Shown in pieces: positions 9,129 to 17,713 of a stretch of 64,000 bases of DNA. Below the pieces are notes generated by a model that was not told the origin of the DNA, searched no databases, and saw only the letters and a program-made list of their open reading frames with translations. The stretch covers positions 496,001 to 560,000 of the forward strand of contig NZ_SOSC01000001.1 of NCBI RefSeq assembly GCF_005049285.1, written 5' to 3'. This DNA is from Halorientalis salina (lineage in GTDB: Archaea; Halobacteriota; Halobacteria; Halobacteriales; Haloarculaceae). The translations under genes and the position numbers were made by a program. Numbering within the stretch: position 1 is the first letter of the stretch; each line of letters starts with the position of its first letter.

Positions 9129-9917
9129 CTATCGGATCGCGCCTTCGCCGTCGGTGGCGACCGACTGATGGCGCTGGACCAGTTCGTTCTCGAAGGAATC
9201 GGGTCGGTCGGACTCGTCGGTAGTGAAGGCGCGCTGCCGGTCGAGTTCGCCCTGGATCGCGTCAGTCACGAGCGGGTGGTCGCCGAACGGGTCGCCGTAG
9301 GTGATACCGCCGCGGTCGAGTTCGAGTTTCGACGGGATCCGCGTCGCGGTCGTCTCGTTTTCGGTCATGAACAGGGGGATCGCGACTGCGTTCGGGGTCG
9401 AGACGTTGTAGCGGACACACTCGACGGCCGGGTTCTGGAGGAGATAGCACGTCACCACGTCGGCGTAGCCCGTCTCCTCGGCGATACGGCTGGCGTGGTA
9501 CTCGGTCATCTGACGGCTGTACGGCAGTGAGCTGTTGCCCTGCCCGACGAGCACGAGCGTGGCGTCGCTTCCCGGTTCGACCGCTGCCGTGGCCTGATCG
9601 ATGATTCGTCGGGTCAGCGCCGGACTCTGGCCGATGGGTTCACAGTACCGGACCGTCCCGCCCAGATGCCGGAACGCATCGGGGAGCACGTCGGTCGTCT
9701 CCCGACTGTGGGCCAGCGTGGCCGGCACGACGAAAAAGCGGTCGGCCGTAAGCGACGTCAACTCCCGCCGCAGTTCCCGACCCGGCTCCTCGGCGTACGT
9801 CACGACGTGGGTCCGATCGACTACGCCACGGCCGTCCAGCCTGCTGGCGTGTGTCGCCAGTGTTGCGGGCGCGTGTGTCCCCTCCCGACCGATGAGTACG
9901 AGTGCGTCCTCTGTCAT
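9129..9917 (-). CDS. cbiX: CbiX-type sirohydrochlorin cobaltochelatase-like protein
   Basis: This 262-residue protein is related to the CbiX/SirB chelatases that insert cobalt or iron into sirohydrochlorin. It opens with LVLIGREGTH, where the family has an HGS-type motif, and has VVPATLAHSRETTDVLP with the second-half His. The C-terminal IPLFMTENETTATRIP and YGDPFGDHP blocks follow. The first catalytic position is altered, so substrate or metal may differ from classical CbiX. It converges on cbiE with 24 bases between the stop codons and is transcribed towards the cobalamin operon. Confidence 0.75.
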   Translation of the reverse strand: MTEDALVLIGREGTHAPATLATHASRLDGRGVVDRTHVVTYAEEPGRELRRELTSLTADRFFVVPATLAHSRETTDVLPDAFRHLGGTVRYCEPIGQSPALTRRIIDQATAAVEPGSDATLVLVGQGNSSLPYSRQMTEYHASRIAEETGYADVVTCYLLQNPAVECVRYNVSTPNAVAIPLFMTENETTATRIPSKLELDRGGITYGDPFGDHPLVTDAIQGELDRQRAFTTDESDRPDSFENELVQRHQSVATDGEGAIR

Positions 9918-10188
9918 GGTAACGACCGCTCTACAAACTCAATTGAGTTATACCAAGCGGACTTGTATCCACCGTCGACGCTGAGTGGCAAATAAGTTTT
10001 GGTCACTGCAGTGAGATGGAAGTGGTTCCACAGCGGGAGACGTTTCGCGGCGAGACGGGCCATTCCAGTCACCGGCACGTCGCCAGGATACCCATGTCGA
10101 ACAGCGGCCGAATATGTTCGCTCTCGTTCTCGGGGTGTAGGAACATCCCTTCCAGGGTATATATCAAAGCCCGTAATATCCAGGTGTC
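9918..10188. promoter_or_regulatory. Divergent regulatory region between cbiX and the multicopper oxidase
   Basis: This 271-base region has several dyads. AACTCAATTGAGTT (9936-9949) is a perfect 14-bp palindrome just ahead of cbiX. ATACAAGT (minus strand, 9968-9961) repeats a motif seen before cbtB. TCACTGCAGTGA (10003-10014) is a perfect 12-bp palindrome. CGAATATGTTCG (10109-10120) is a dyad about 45 bases before the TATA box. TATATAT (10158-10164) lies 25-31 bases before the oxidase ATG, fitting a leaderless mRNA. The last dyad recalls the NarO-type motif of haloarchaeal denitrification promoters, but its half-sites are two bases closer. Confidence 0.55.
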
Positions 10189-11346
10189 ATGAGTGATCAG
10201 ATGAGTGCGCCCGGAACGCGGTTCTCGCGCAGAAATTTCGTCAAAGCGACCGGCGCTGCTGGCGTCGCCTCCCTCGCAGGCTGTAATGCTCCCAACGCTG
10301 ACACCACGGAGGCGGTCGAAGGGAAGACCGAGACGCCGTCGACGTCGAGTAACGTTCAACAGCTTCCGACGACCAGTCCGCCACAGGTCGTGGACCTGGC
10401 GGCACAGAACAACCAGGTAACGCTGTCGACCAAGCGGCGGAGCCACGAGGTCCACCCCGGCGAGTCGATGGGCGGCCCCATCGAACTCCCCGAGGTGTGG
10501 GCGTTCCAGGCCGACGACCGGGAGCCCAGCGTTCCGGGTCCCATCCTCCGCGCCCAGGAGGGCGACACCGTCGAGGTGAAACTGGACAACACCGACGGGA
10601 TGCACCCCCACACCGTCCACTTCCACGGCGTGCGCAAGACCTGGGAGAACGACGGCGTCCCGACGACGACGGGAATCACCGTCAAACCCGGCGAGGAACA
10701 CACCTACGAGATCCCCGCCAACGTCCCCGGGACCCACCTCTATCACTGCCACTACCAGACCCACCGGCACATCGACATGGGGATGTACGGCATCTTCCGC
10801 GTCGATCCCGAGGGCTACGAGGAGGCCGACCGCGAGTACTTCCTGACGGTCAAGGACTGGGACTCGCGACTCAACCGCCAGATCGCCGGCGAGGACGTGA
10901 GCTACAGTCCCCGGAACCGGGACCCCGACGTGTTCACCATCAACGGCAAGAGCGCGCCCCGGACGCTCCACCCCGAAGACGGCTCCCCGATCATCGTCTC
11001 GGAGGGCGACACCGTCCGCATTCACTACACCAACAACGGGTACATGAACCACCCGTTGCACACCCACAACCACCGCTTCGAGGTAGTCGAAAAGGACGGC
11101 TCACAGATCCCGGAGGCGGCCCGCTACAAGGAGGACATCCTCGACATCGCCCCGGCCGAACGCAAGACCCTGGAGTTCGAGGCTGACGCCGACCCCGGCA
11201 TCTACCTCATGCACTGCCACAAGGTCAGCCACGCCATGAACGGCAACAGCTACCCCGGCGGCATGGTCGGCGGCATCGTCTACGAGGACGCGATGGATTC
11301 GGAGGTCTTCGCCAACCTCATGGATTACGCCGGCTACGAAGGATAA
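10189..11346 (+). CDS. Tat-exported two-domain multicopper oxidase lipoprotein
   Basis: This 385-residue protein starts with a Tat signal (SRRNFVKAT) and a lipobox (SLAGC), so it should be exported folded and anchored outside the cell. Domain 1 has HPHTVHFHG and YHCHYQTHRHIDMGM; domain 2 has HPLHTHNHRF and MHCHKVSHAM. Both domains therefore carry the HxH and HCHxxxH copper motifs, and each has Cys, His and Met candidates for a type 1 copper. That pattern suits a two-domain laccase-like oxidase. NirK nitrite reductase is less likely because its trinuclear-site residues would be absent. The neighbourhood suggests a role in anaerobic or nitrogen-oxide respiration, which is inferred. Confidence 0.85.
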   Translation: MSDQMSAPGTRFSRRNFVKATGAAGVASLAGCNAPNADTTEAVEGKTETPSTSSNVQQLPTTSPPQVVDLAAQNNQVTLSTKRRSHEVHPGESMGGPIELPEVWAFQADDREPSVPGPILRAQEGDTVEVKLDNTDGMHPHTVHFHGVRKTWENDGVPTTTGITVKPGEEHTYEIPANVPGTHLYHCHYQTHRHIDMGMYGIFRVDPEGYEEADREYFLTVKDWDSRLNRQIAGEDVSYSPRNRDPDVFTINGKSAPRTLHPEDGSPIIVSEGDTVRIHYTNNGYMNHPLHTHNHRFEVVEKDGSQIPEAARYKEDILDIAPAERKTLEFEADADPGIYLMHCHKVSHAMNGNSYPGGMVGGIVYEDAMDSEVFANLMDYAGYEG

Positions 11347-11545
11347 CAGGCGACCCTGCCAGCACCGGCCGCGGCGGCCGATAGACCACAGCCGTCGACG
11401 GCGAGTCAACAGTTGTCACCTTTCTCGTCGTCTGTCTTCTCAGCGTTCGTCGGAACGCCCCTCGCGGTCGCATCCTGTGGAGTCTTCTCACCGACCCGAA
11501 CGCTTTCGGCAAAAGTCCCAGCGGCCTCCGGTTCGGAGATCCGGC

Positions 11546-11842
11546 ATGGTCGAGAAACCAGACCGGTCGCGTGTCGGAGACCACCCCAGAGACGCCACCG
11601 AAGACGAGTGGGAACTGTTCGTCCGCGACGACGCCGACGACGGCCTCCGATACGTCGGGAGCGTCACCGCACCGGACGCCGAGATCGCCCACGAACAGGC
11701 CACGAAGCTCTTCGCGTGGTACGCCGACGACATCTGGGTCTGCCGGGCGACCGACGTGCACCGCTTTTCGACGCACGATCTGGACGACGACGCGAACCCC
11801 GCGTCGATCGAAACCGGTGACGAACAGCGGACCGTCGAGTAA
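11546..11842 (+). CDS. Small Htur_1727-like / PaaB-like protein
   Basis: This 98-residue acidic protein has the core EWELFVRDDADDGLRYVG followed by DAEIAHEQATKLFAWY and a conserved end, WVCRATDVHRFSTHDL. This resembles the haloarchaeal Htur_1727 family, described as a candidate partner or substrate of a radical SAM/SPASM protein and distantly like PaaB. The ATG at 11546 was chosen because the conserved region follows directly. No radical SAM gene lies nearby here. It sits downstream of the oxidase and upstream of a DUF2249 gene. The family call is from memory of the motif. Confidence 0.6.
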   Translation: MVEKPDRSRVGDHPRDATEDEWELFVRDDADDGLRYVGSVTAPDAEIAHEQATKLFAWYADDIWVCRATDVHRFSTHDLDDDANPASIETGDEQRTVE

Positions 11843-11899
11843 CCTCGACCGAACGGGTTCGTCACAAGCTACTCCCGGCGACACCGCGTCTCACAGAGT

Positions 11900-12136
11900 A
11901 TGAGTCTGAAACGACCACCGGATGCCGACCGGACGCTCGACGCACGCGAGGTCGACGGCGAGCCCTTCGGCCCGATAACGAGCGCGCTCGACGACCTCGG
12001 ACCCGACGAGACGTTGCTCCTCGTCAACAGCTTCGAGCCGGAACCGCTGTACGGCGTCCTCGATGAGCGCGGGTTCACCCACGAGTCCGAGCAGGTGGCA
12101 CCCGACGAGTGGCACGTCGAGATCGAACACGCGTGA
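11900..12136 (+). CDS. DUF2249 domain protein
   Basis: This 78-residue protein has the DUF2249 pattern: LDAREVDGEP near the start, ETLLLVNSFEPEPLYGVLDERGF in two adjoining strands and helices, and a closing strand EWHVEIE. The fold is expected to be TusA-like. Such small proteins are common beside nitrogen-oxide reduction genes in haloarchaea; their chemical role is unknown. It lies between the Htur_1727-like gene and the oxidase-subunit-like gene, same strand. A second DUF2249 protein is encoded at 23004-23237. Confidence 0.8.
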   Translation: MSLKRPPDADRTLDAREVDGEPFGPITSALDDLGPDETLLLVNSFEPEPLYGVLDERGFTHESEQVAPDEWHVEIEHA

Positions 12137-12199
12137 GCGCGATCGTAGACGAACATATTCGGCCGTAGGCGTAGGGCGCGGGCGACCCATCATCCGAAC

Positions 12200-13558
12200 A
12201 TGAGCGTCGTTCCCGGGTCCATCGACACCGGTCAGCAACCGCCGATGACGATCCCGCTGCGGCATTTCGTCGTCGGCCTCGGCTTTCTGTTGGCCGGTGT
12301 CGTCCTCGGCGTCGGTGTCGTCTCCGGTATCGTCTCCGGGCTGGCCGGGCTGGCCCACGTCCACCTGCTTCTGGTCGGCTGGATCTGTCTCACCATCATG
12401 GGGGCGATGACGCAGTTCGTCCCCGTCTGGTCGGGCGTCGAGCTCCACTCGCGTAAACTGGCGTCCGTCCAGCTCTGGCTGGTGACGCTCGGCCTGGCCG
12501 GCTTCGCCGTCAGTCTCCTGGCAGTGTCGTTCCCCTGGCTCGTCGCCTTCGGCGCGGTCATGCTCTGTGGGTTCTGGACGTTCGCCTACAACGTCGGTCG
12601 GACCCTCTCCGGCGTCGAGGACTTCGACGTCACGGAACGCCATTTCGCGCTGGCTCTCGGCTACTTCGTCCTCGTGACGGCGCTGGGACTCCTGCTGGCC
12701 TCGGATTTCTCCGCGCCGGTGTTCGATGCGCTGCCCGTCACGAGGACCGGCGTCGTCGGCGCGCACGCGACACTGGCGGTGTTCGGTGCCGTTCTGACCA
12801 CCGTGTTCGGGGCGCTCTACCAGCTGGCGACCATGTTCACCCAGACGGAGCTCCACGGCGTCGACAATCAGCTCAGGACCATCGAGGAAGTGGCTTACCC
12901 CCTGGGCGTCGTCGGGCTTGCCGGCGGACGCCTCTTGGACCTCGCACCGCTGGCCCGGACTGGCGGCATCCTCGTGATACTGTCGGTGCTGTCGATCAGC
13001 GTCGTCCTGGGCCGGAAACTCTACGAGACGCGGGTCGAGTGGACCCCGATGCTCTCCCGGTACACGGTCGTCGTTCCCGCCCTGGCGGCCTGGGCGCTGT
13101 TGACGATCCCTCACTGGCTGTGGAACGCCACCGCCCCGGCGACCCGGTTCGGTGCCCCCGGCGCGTCCCACCTCCTCGCGCTCGGCGGTATCGGGTTCGT
13201 CGTCCTCGGCACGCTGTACCACATCGTTCCCTTTATCATCTGGGTCCACCGGTACAGCGACCTGCTCGGGTTCGAGGACGTGCCGATGATCGACGACCTC
13301 TACGACGACCGCCTCGCGGCCGCTGACTGCACCCTGTTCGTCTCCGGCACCGCTCTCCTAATCGGGACCGCCCTGTTCGACCGTCCCGACTACGTCGCGG
13401 CCATCGGCGGAGTCATCGTGACCCTCGGCGTCGTCGTCTTCGCCGCGAACATGCTGCTGGTCATCCGCGAACACAGCCCGCAGTCGCTGTCAGCGATCCT
13501 GCTCTCCCGCGGCGATACCGAGACCTCGGAAGGAGCCAGCGAGGAGAAACCCGCCTGA
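12200..13558 (+). CDS. Cytochrome cbb3 oxidase subunit I-like membrane protein
   Basis: This 452-residue protein has about twelve hydrophobic segments and resembles the stand-alone haloarchaeal relatives of heme-copper oxidase subunit I. His residues placed like heme or copper ligands occur in HVHLLLVGW (about residue 54), GAHATLAVFG, and LYHIVPFIIWVH (about residue 340). The full proton-pump and CuB signature cannot be traced, so it may be a NorB- or NnrS-related protein rather than an oxidase. Position after DUF2249 and a copper oxidase gene suggests nitrogen-oxide metabolism. It ends in a short charged tail. Confidence 0.7.
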   Translation: MSVVPGSIDTGQQPPMTIPLRHFVVGLGFLLAGVVLGVGVVSGIVSGLAGLAHVHLLLVGWICLTIMGAMTQFVPVWSGVELHSRKLASVQLWLVTLGLAGFAVSLLAVSFPWLVAFGAVMLCGFWTFAYNVGRTLSGVEDFDVTERHFALALGYFVLVTALGLLLASDFSAPVFDALPVTRTGVVGAHATLAVFGAVLTTVFGALYQLATMFTQTELHGVDNQLRTIEEVAYPLGVVGLAGGRLLDLAPLARTGGILVILSVLSISVVLGRKLYETRVEWTPMLSRYTVVVPALAAWALLTIPHWLWNATAPATRFGAPGASHLLALGGIGFVVLGTLYHIVPFIIWVHRYSDLLGFEDVPMIDDLYDDRLAAADCTLFVSGTALLIGTALFDRPDYVAAIGGVIVTLGVVVFAANMLLVIREHSPQSLSAILLSRGDTETSEGASEEKPA

Positions 13559-13650
13559 GAGGCACCGTCGGGAACGGACTGCAGAGACGGGCGCCCCTCG
13601 TCCGCCGGAAAACCTGTCAATGGGGGGTCTCTACACCAGCGCAGACACGC

Positions 13651-14223
13651 ATGCAGCGACGCGAGCCCCACCCCGAAAGCCCGGCGGACGACACCGGGAT
13701 CGACGACGTGTTCGACGAACTCGAAGAACTGGAAGGGATCGTCGACAGCCCCGAAGAACGCGAGCAGGTCCGCGAGACGATGCGAACGCTCTCCCGTGCC
13801 GATACCCGGAGCCGACTCGGCCAGCTCCGAGGGGCCTTCGGGTCGCGCGACGCGGGCGAGGCGCTCGTCGGCAGTTTCCTCGTCGGCATTCCCATGATCG
13901 TCGAGGAGGGGACGCTCGATGTCGGCAGGTACATCGCGGAATCGCCGCTGTACTTCGGCCTGACAGTCGCATTTGGACTGACGCTGACACTGGGCATCCT
14001 CCATGCGGCTCGCTTCACGGAGATCGAAGCGGACCTGCTGTTCGGGATCGTCCCGGTGCGGCTCATCAGCATCCTCACGATCGCGCTCGTGACCGCCTTC
14101 GGGCTGATGACGATCTGGGGGCGCGTCGACTGGTCGACGCCGTGGATCGCGCTGAGCCAGGCGACCGTCACCGCGATGGTCATGGCGGTCGGTGCCGCGA
14201 TCGGTGACATCCTCCCGGAATAG
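13651..14223 (+). CDS. DUF2391-like integral membrane protein
   Basis: The protein has 190 residues. The first 75 form an acidic, helical cytoplasmic part (DVFDELEELEGIVDSPEERE). Four hydrophobic segments follow (about residues 70-185), and the end GAAIGDILPE is typical of DUF2391 membrane proteins. Function is unknown. It is separated from its neighbours by about 90 and 70 bases and probably has its own promoter. The family name is a recollection from the overall pattern. Confidence 0.6.
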   Translation: MQRREPHPESPADDTGIDDVFDELEELEGIVDSPEEREQVRETMRTLSRADTRSRLGQLRGAFGSRDAGEALVGSFLVGIPMIVEEGTLDVGRYIAESPLYFGLTVAFGLTLTLGILHAARFTEIEADLLFGIVPVRLISILTIALVTAFGLMTIWGRVDWSTPWIALSQATVTAMVMAVGAAIGDILPE

Positions 14224-14293
14224 AGCCGTCACGAACTGCAGTCGCCTGTTCCCGGGCGTATCGTTTTTATCCATCCATGTGATACGATAACGA

Positions 14294-15562
14294 GTGTCGG
14301 TTCTACTGCAGAACATCCCGGCTCCCGTAGATATCGCGGTGACGCGGATCGTACTGGCCGGTGCCCTCGGGATGTTCCTGGGGCTCGAACGGGAGTGGTC
14401 CCAGAAGACGGCGGGTATCCGGACGTTCGCACTCATCAGTCTCCTCGGGGCGGTCTTCACCGTCCTCGACCAGCAGGCGCTGCTCGTGGTCGGCGGGGTG
14501 CTGGTCATCGTCCAGGGCACCGTCCTCGCCGTCGACGGCCTGCTCTCCGAGGACGGCGGGTTGTCGATGACCACCTCGGTGTCGATGCTCGTCGCCTACG
14601 GGATCGGAGCGCTGGTCGCCGCGGGCTACATCATCGAGGGCGTGACAGTCGCGGTGGTGTCCTCGCTGTTGCTCGTCCTGAAACGGGAACTGCACAGTTT
14701 CGCGTGGGGATTGACCCACGAGGAACTCCAGTCGGCGACGGAGTTCGCCATCCTCGCGTTCGTCGTCTACCCCCTCCTGCCCGCCGGATCGGTTTCGGTC
14801 GGCCCCGAGTCGGTCGCCGTCTCGCTGGAACCGCGCGTCGTCTGGCTGATGGTCGTCACGGTCGCCGGGATCGGCATCGCCAACTACGCCATCGTCCAGA
14901 CGTACGGTGGCCGTGGGATCGCCGTGACCGGGTTTTTCGGCGGCCTCGCGTCCTCGACGGCCGTCGTCGGGACGATGCTCGACCACGTCCAGCAGCGACC
15001 GAAAGCGACGAGTTACGCCGTCGCCGCGGTCCTGCTCGCCGACGCCGCGATGGCCCTTCGGAACCTGGTCATCGCGCTCGTGTTCACCTTCGAGACCGGA
15101 ATCCTCGTCGAGGCCGTCGTCCCGCTGGGTGCCGTCATCCTCGGGAGCGTCCTCGTCGCCGCGGTGACGGCCGACTGGCGGGAGACCGTCGAGATGGACC
15201 TGACGAGTCCGTTCTCCCTCCGCCGAGCGCTCACGTTCGGCGCGCTCTTCCTCTTTATCGTCCTGGCCGGGAGCGTCGCCCAGCAACTGTTCGGCACCGC
15301 GGGATTTTACGTTACAGCGGCAATCTCCGGGCTGGTCTCCAGCGCCGGTGCGACCACCTCGGCGGTCATTCTGTATCGCTCGGGGAGCCTCGTCGCCTCA
15401 CAGGCCGTCCTGGCGATCCTGCTCGCGACCGGTGCGAGCATCATCGTCAAGGCCGGGTTGACGCTGGCGAGCCCGAATCGCCAGTTCGCCTACCGCGTCA
15501 CCGTCTGGAGCGGCGTGTTGCTCGTGGGTGCCACCGTCGTCACCCTGGCTATCACGCTGTGA
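14294..15562 (+). CDS. MgtC/SapB-type membrane protein with DUF4010 region
   Basis: This 422-residue protein has about twelve membrane segments. The N-terminal third has the MgtC signature (LGMFLGLEREW...AGIRTFALISLLGA). The rest matches the DUF4010 extension, with GFFGGLASSTAVVGTML and a late SGLVSSAGATTSAVIL segment. MgtC proteins are linked to Mg2+-limited growth and ATP synthase control in bacteria; the archaeal role is unknown. The start is GTG at 14294; a TATA-like TTTTTAT lies about 27 bases before it, which fits a leaderless mRNA. Confidence 0.8.
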   Translation: MSVLLQNIPAPVDIAVTRIVLAGALGMFLGLEREWSQKTAGIRTFALISLLGAVFTVLDQQALLVVGGVLVIVQGTVLAVDGLLSEDGGLSMTTSVSMLVAYGIGALVAAGYIIEGVTVAVVSSLLLVLKRELHSFAWGLTHEELQSATEFAILAFVVYPLLPAGSVSVGPESVAVSLEPRVVWLMVVTVAGIGIANYAIVQTYGGRGIAVTGFFGGLASSTAVVGTMLDHVQQRPKATSYAVAAVLLADAAMALRNLVIALVFTFETGILVEAVVPLGAVILGSVLVAAVTADWRETVEMDLTSPFSLRRALTFGALFLFIVLAGSVAQQLFGTAGFYVTAAISGLVSSAGATTSAVILYRSGSLVASQAVLAILLATGASIIVKAGLTLASPNRQFAYRVTVWSGVLLVGATVVTLAITL

Positions 15563-15639
15563 CCAAGACGACCGCCTTCGCCCCGGGTTCTGTCAGCACT
15601 GGACGAACTGTTTATCGGCCAGCCAGTCGAATTGTTAGC

Positions 15640-16977
15640 ATGGACCGTGAGAGCGTCGAGCCGCGCGTCGAGACGATACCGGGCGAGCGAGCCCGACGAC
15701 AGGTCGAGTACCACCACAGCACGGCCGCGCCGAGCACGTACGTCTACGATTTCGTCTGGGACTACACGGCTCCGGCCGAGGGGCCGTTCTGTACCGACCT
15801 CGACGGGAACGTCCTCATGGACTTCACGGGCCACGTCGGTGCGGCCCCGCTCGGCTACAACAACCCCGAACTACTGGACCGGCTCTCCGAGTTCGACCTG
15901 GTCGAGCCGCTGAAGATCGCCGGCCAGGACTTCTACGCGGCCAGCGGCCCGGTCGACGACGCACCGTTCCCCGGCCCCGCCGACCTGATGGACCGGCTCA
16001 CGGCAGTCACCAGCCACTACGACATGGACACCGTCTTCCTCTCGAACAGCGGTGCCGAGGCCATCGAGAACGCCATCAAGATCAGCTACGACCACACCGG
16101 CGGCCAGTACGCCGTCACGTTCCAGGGGGCCTTCCACGGCCGAACCCTCGGCGCGCTCTCGCTCAACCGCTCGAAGGGCGTCTACCGCCGGCAGTTCCCC
16201 GAAGTCCCGGGCGTTCACGACGTGCCGTTCTGTCGCGACCGGGACTGTGACCCCGACAGCTGTGGCTGTGGCTTTTTCACCGACGACGGCTCCCAGCTAC
16301 GCCGGATGCTCGACCCCGAGACCGGCTACATCGATCCCCAAGAAGTCGCCTACGTGATCGTCGAACCCGTCCAGGGCGAAGGCGGGTACCGCTTCCCCAG
16401 CGACGCCTTCGTGAGGGAACTCGCCGAGTTGGTCGAAACCCACGACTTCACGCTCGTCGCCGACGAGATCCAGTCCGGCATGGGACGGACCGGAAAATTC
16501 TGGGCGTCGGACCACTACCCCATCGAACCCGACGTCATCGCCGCCGCGAAGGGACTGCGAGTCGGCGCGACCATCGCGAACAGCGACGTGTTTCCCGACG
16601 AACGGAGTCGGCTCTCCTCGACCTGGGGCGCGGGCGACATCCTGGCGTCGGCCCAGGGCGCGATCACGATCGACGTCGTACAGGAACAGAACCTGCTCGC
16701 GAACGCACGCGAGCGCGGCGAGCAGTTCAAAGATTCCTTCGACGGCACCACCGAAGGCGTCACCGACGTGCGCGGACTCGGGCTGATGCTCGCCGTCGAG
16801 TTCGACAGCGAGGAGCGCCGGGACGATGTGATGGCCGCGGCGATGCAACGCGGATTGCTCACGCTCGGCTGTGGACACGAGACGCTCCGGATTCTGCCGC
16901 CACTGGACGTGACCGAGCGCGAGATCGAGCTCGGATGTGACCTGCTGGAAGCCGCGATAGCTGACGTGACTCGATAG
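15640..16977 (+). CDS. Class III PLP-dependent aminotransferase
   Basis: This 445-residue enzyme belongs to the omega-aminotransferase (GabT/ArgD) group. Landmarks are FLSNSGAEAIENAIK (phosphate-binding loop), FQGAFHGRTLGALS, VEPVQGEGGY, VADEIQSGMGRTG and the PLP lysine in AAAKGLRVG. An unusual Cys-rich insert (FCRDRDCDPDSCGCGFF, about residue 200) is a candidate metal site. The ATG at 15640 is used because a TATA-like TTTATC lies 24-29 bases upstream and homology starts at once. Exact substrate (4-aminobutyrate, acetylornithine or other) cannot be read from sequence. It stands alone between a membrane protein and the structured region at 17 kb. Confidence 0.85.
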   Translation: MDRESVEPRVETIPGERARRQVEYHHSTAAPSTYVYDFVWDYTAPAEGPFCTDLDGNVLMDFTGHVGAAPLGYNNPELLDRLSEFDLVEPLKIAGQDFYAASGPVDDAPFPGPADLMDRLTAVTSHYDMDTVFLSNSGAEAIENAIKISYDHTGGQYAVTFQGAFHGRTLGALSLNRSKGVYRRQFPEVPGVHDVPFCRDRDCDPDSCGCGFFTDDGSQLRRMLDPETGYIDPQEVAYVIVEPVQGEGGYRFPSDAFVRELAELVETHDFTLVADEIQSGMGRTGKFWASDHYPIEPDVIAAAKGLRVGATIANSDVFPDERSRLSSTWGAGDILASAQGAITIDVVQEQNLLANARERGEQFKDSFDGTTEGVTDVRGLGLMLAVEFDSEERRDDVMAAAMQRGLLTLGCGHETLRILPPLDVTEREIELGCDLLEAAIADVTR

Positions 16978-16980
16978 TAG

Positions 16981-17258
16981 AGGAGCCGCTGTCTCCAGCT
17001 TCGAAAACGACAGCACGAGACGATCAGGCTGCCAGCGCCGCGTTTCATCGCGGCGCGCGGGGAGGAGTGGTGGCGCTCCCGCGGCCATCCCGGCCGCGGG
17101 TGCAGTACGGTGCAGTGAGTCATCAGCCAGACACGAGCGGCGCGTTCACGCGCCGCGCAGGAACCGCGTGTCGCGTGCCACGCGACGCGCGGAACCCCCT
17201 TGCGGGGACCGACCTGTTGGATGACTAAGGGCGAGGCGGCTGCCAAGCCGCCGAGGGC
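16981..17258. other. Multi-hairpin intergenic region, candidate structured RNA
   Basis: This 278-base stretch has no credible gene but six strong hairpins: 17035-17056 (8-bp stem), 17078-17100 (9 bp), 17137-17156 (8 bp, TTCA loop), 17164-17192 (12 bp with one G-U), 17195-17207 (4 bp) and 17235-17252 (7 bp, GCCA loop). AGTCATC (17118-17124) can pair with GATGACT (17220-17226), closing a multibranch junction around three of them. CTAAG/CTTAG can close the last hairpin, which touches the stop codon of the minus-strand gene at 17259. Conserved RNase P and SRP RNA motifs were looked for and not seen. Confidence 0.5.
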
Positions 17259-17585
17259 TTAGAATTGGTAGCGTCGGTCGTCTTTCTGCTGGGGCTGTGG
17301 GAACTGGTTACCGGTCATCTCCTCGAAGGTCATCCCCGAGAGGTACTCGTCGTAGGTTACGTCGTATTTGCTGCGGAGGTGGAAATCCAGGTTGCCGGTC
17401 TCGACGGCGGTCTGAAAGAGCATGTGAACGGCGCGCCGAACGAGTTCGTCGGTGTCGTCGGGGTCCATCGCGGCGACCAACATCGACAGTTCGTTGCGCG
17501 TCTCCCCGTCCAGCGACACGTCCAGTGACTCGCCGATGTCGTCGTACTCCTCGCTCAAATCGTCCCTGAGGTCGTCGAGGCTCAT
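17259..17585 (-). CDS. Conserved acidic haloarchaeal protein of unknown function
   Basis: The protein has 108 residues, is soluble and probably helical. It begins MSLDDLRDDLSEEYDDIGE and has a central block, DDTDELVRRAVHMLFQTAVE. It ends in a Gln-rich, charged tail (FPQPQQKDDRRYQF). The start at 17585 is chosen over a longer form because the upstream 24 residues look non-coding. I do not recognise the family. Its 3' end adjoins the multi-hairpin region, and its 5' end faces the histidine kinase gene 128 bases away. Confidence 0.7.
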   Translation of the reverse strand: MSLDDLRDDLSEEYDDIGESLDVSLDGETRNELSMLVAAMDPDDTDELVRRAVHMLFQTAVETGNLDFHLRSKYDVTYDEYLSGMTFEEMTGNQFPQPQQKDDRRYQF

Positions 17586-17713
17586 GGCCGACTGGAGGAT
17601 GTGGCGGTGGAAACACCTTTCGGAGGCGGACGTCGAGTCACACGATCTCACCGACACCGAGAACTGCCACGCGAGGGAAAACCGGATATGTCCGCCCCGT
17701 TTATAGGCGTGGC

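Noticed and set aside
10109..10120. NarO binding site
   Set aside because: CGAA and TTCG are 4 bases apart; as I recall the reported motif needs 6, so the match is not exact.
10189..11346. NirK copper nitrite reductase
   Set aside because: HCHxxxH motifs appear in both domains, as in multicopper oxidases, unlike NirK.
14395..15639. N-terminal extension of the aminotransferase gene
   Set aside because: The upstream frame overlaps the MgtC gene and is Arg-rich noise; the TATA box favours the ATG at 15640.
16981..17258. RNase P or SRP RNA
   Set aside because: The conserved RNase P strings (GAGGAAAGUC-type, ACAGAA-type) and the SRP helix 8 signature are absent on both strands.
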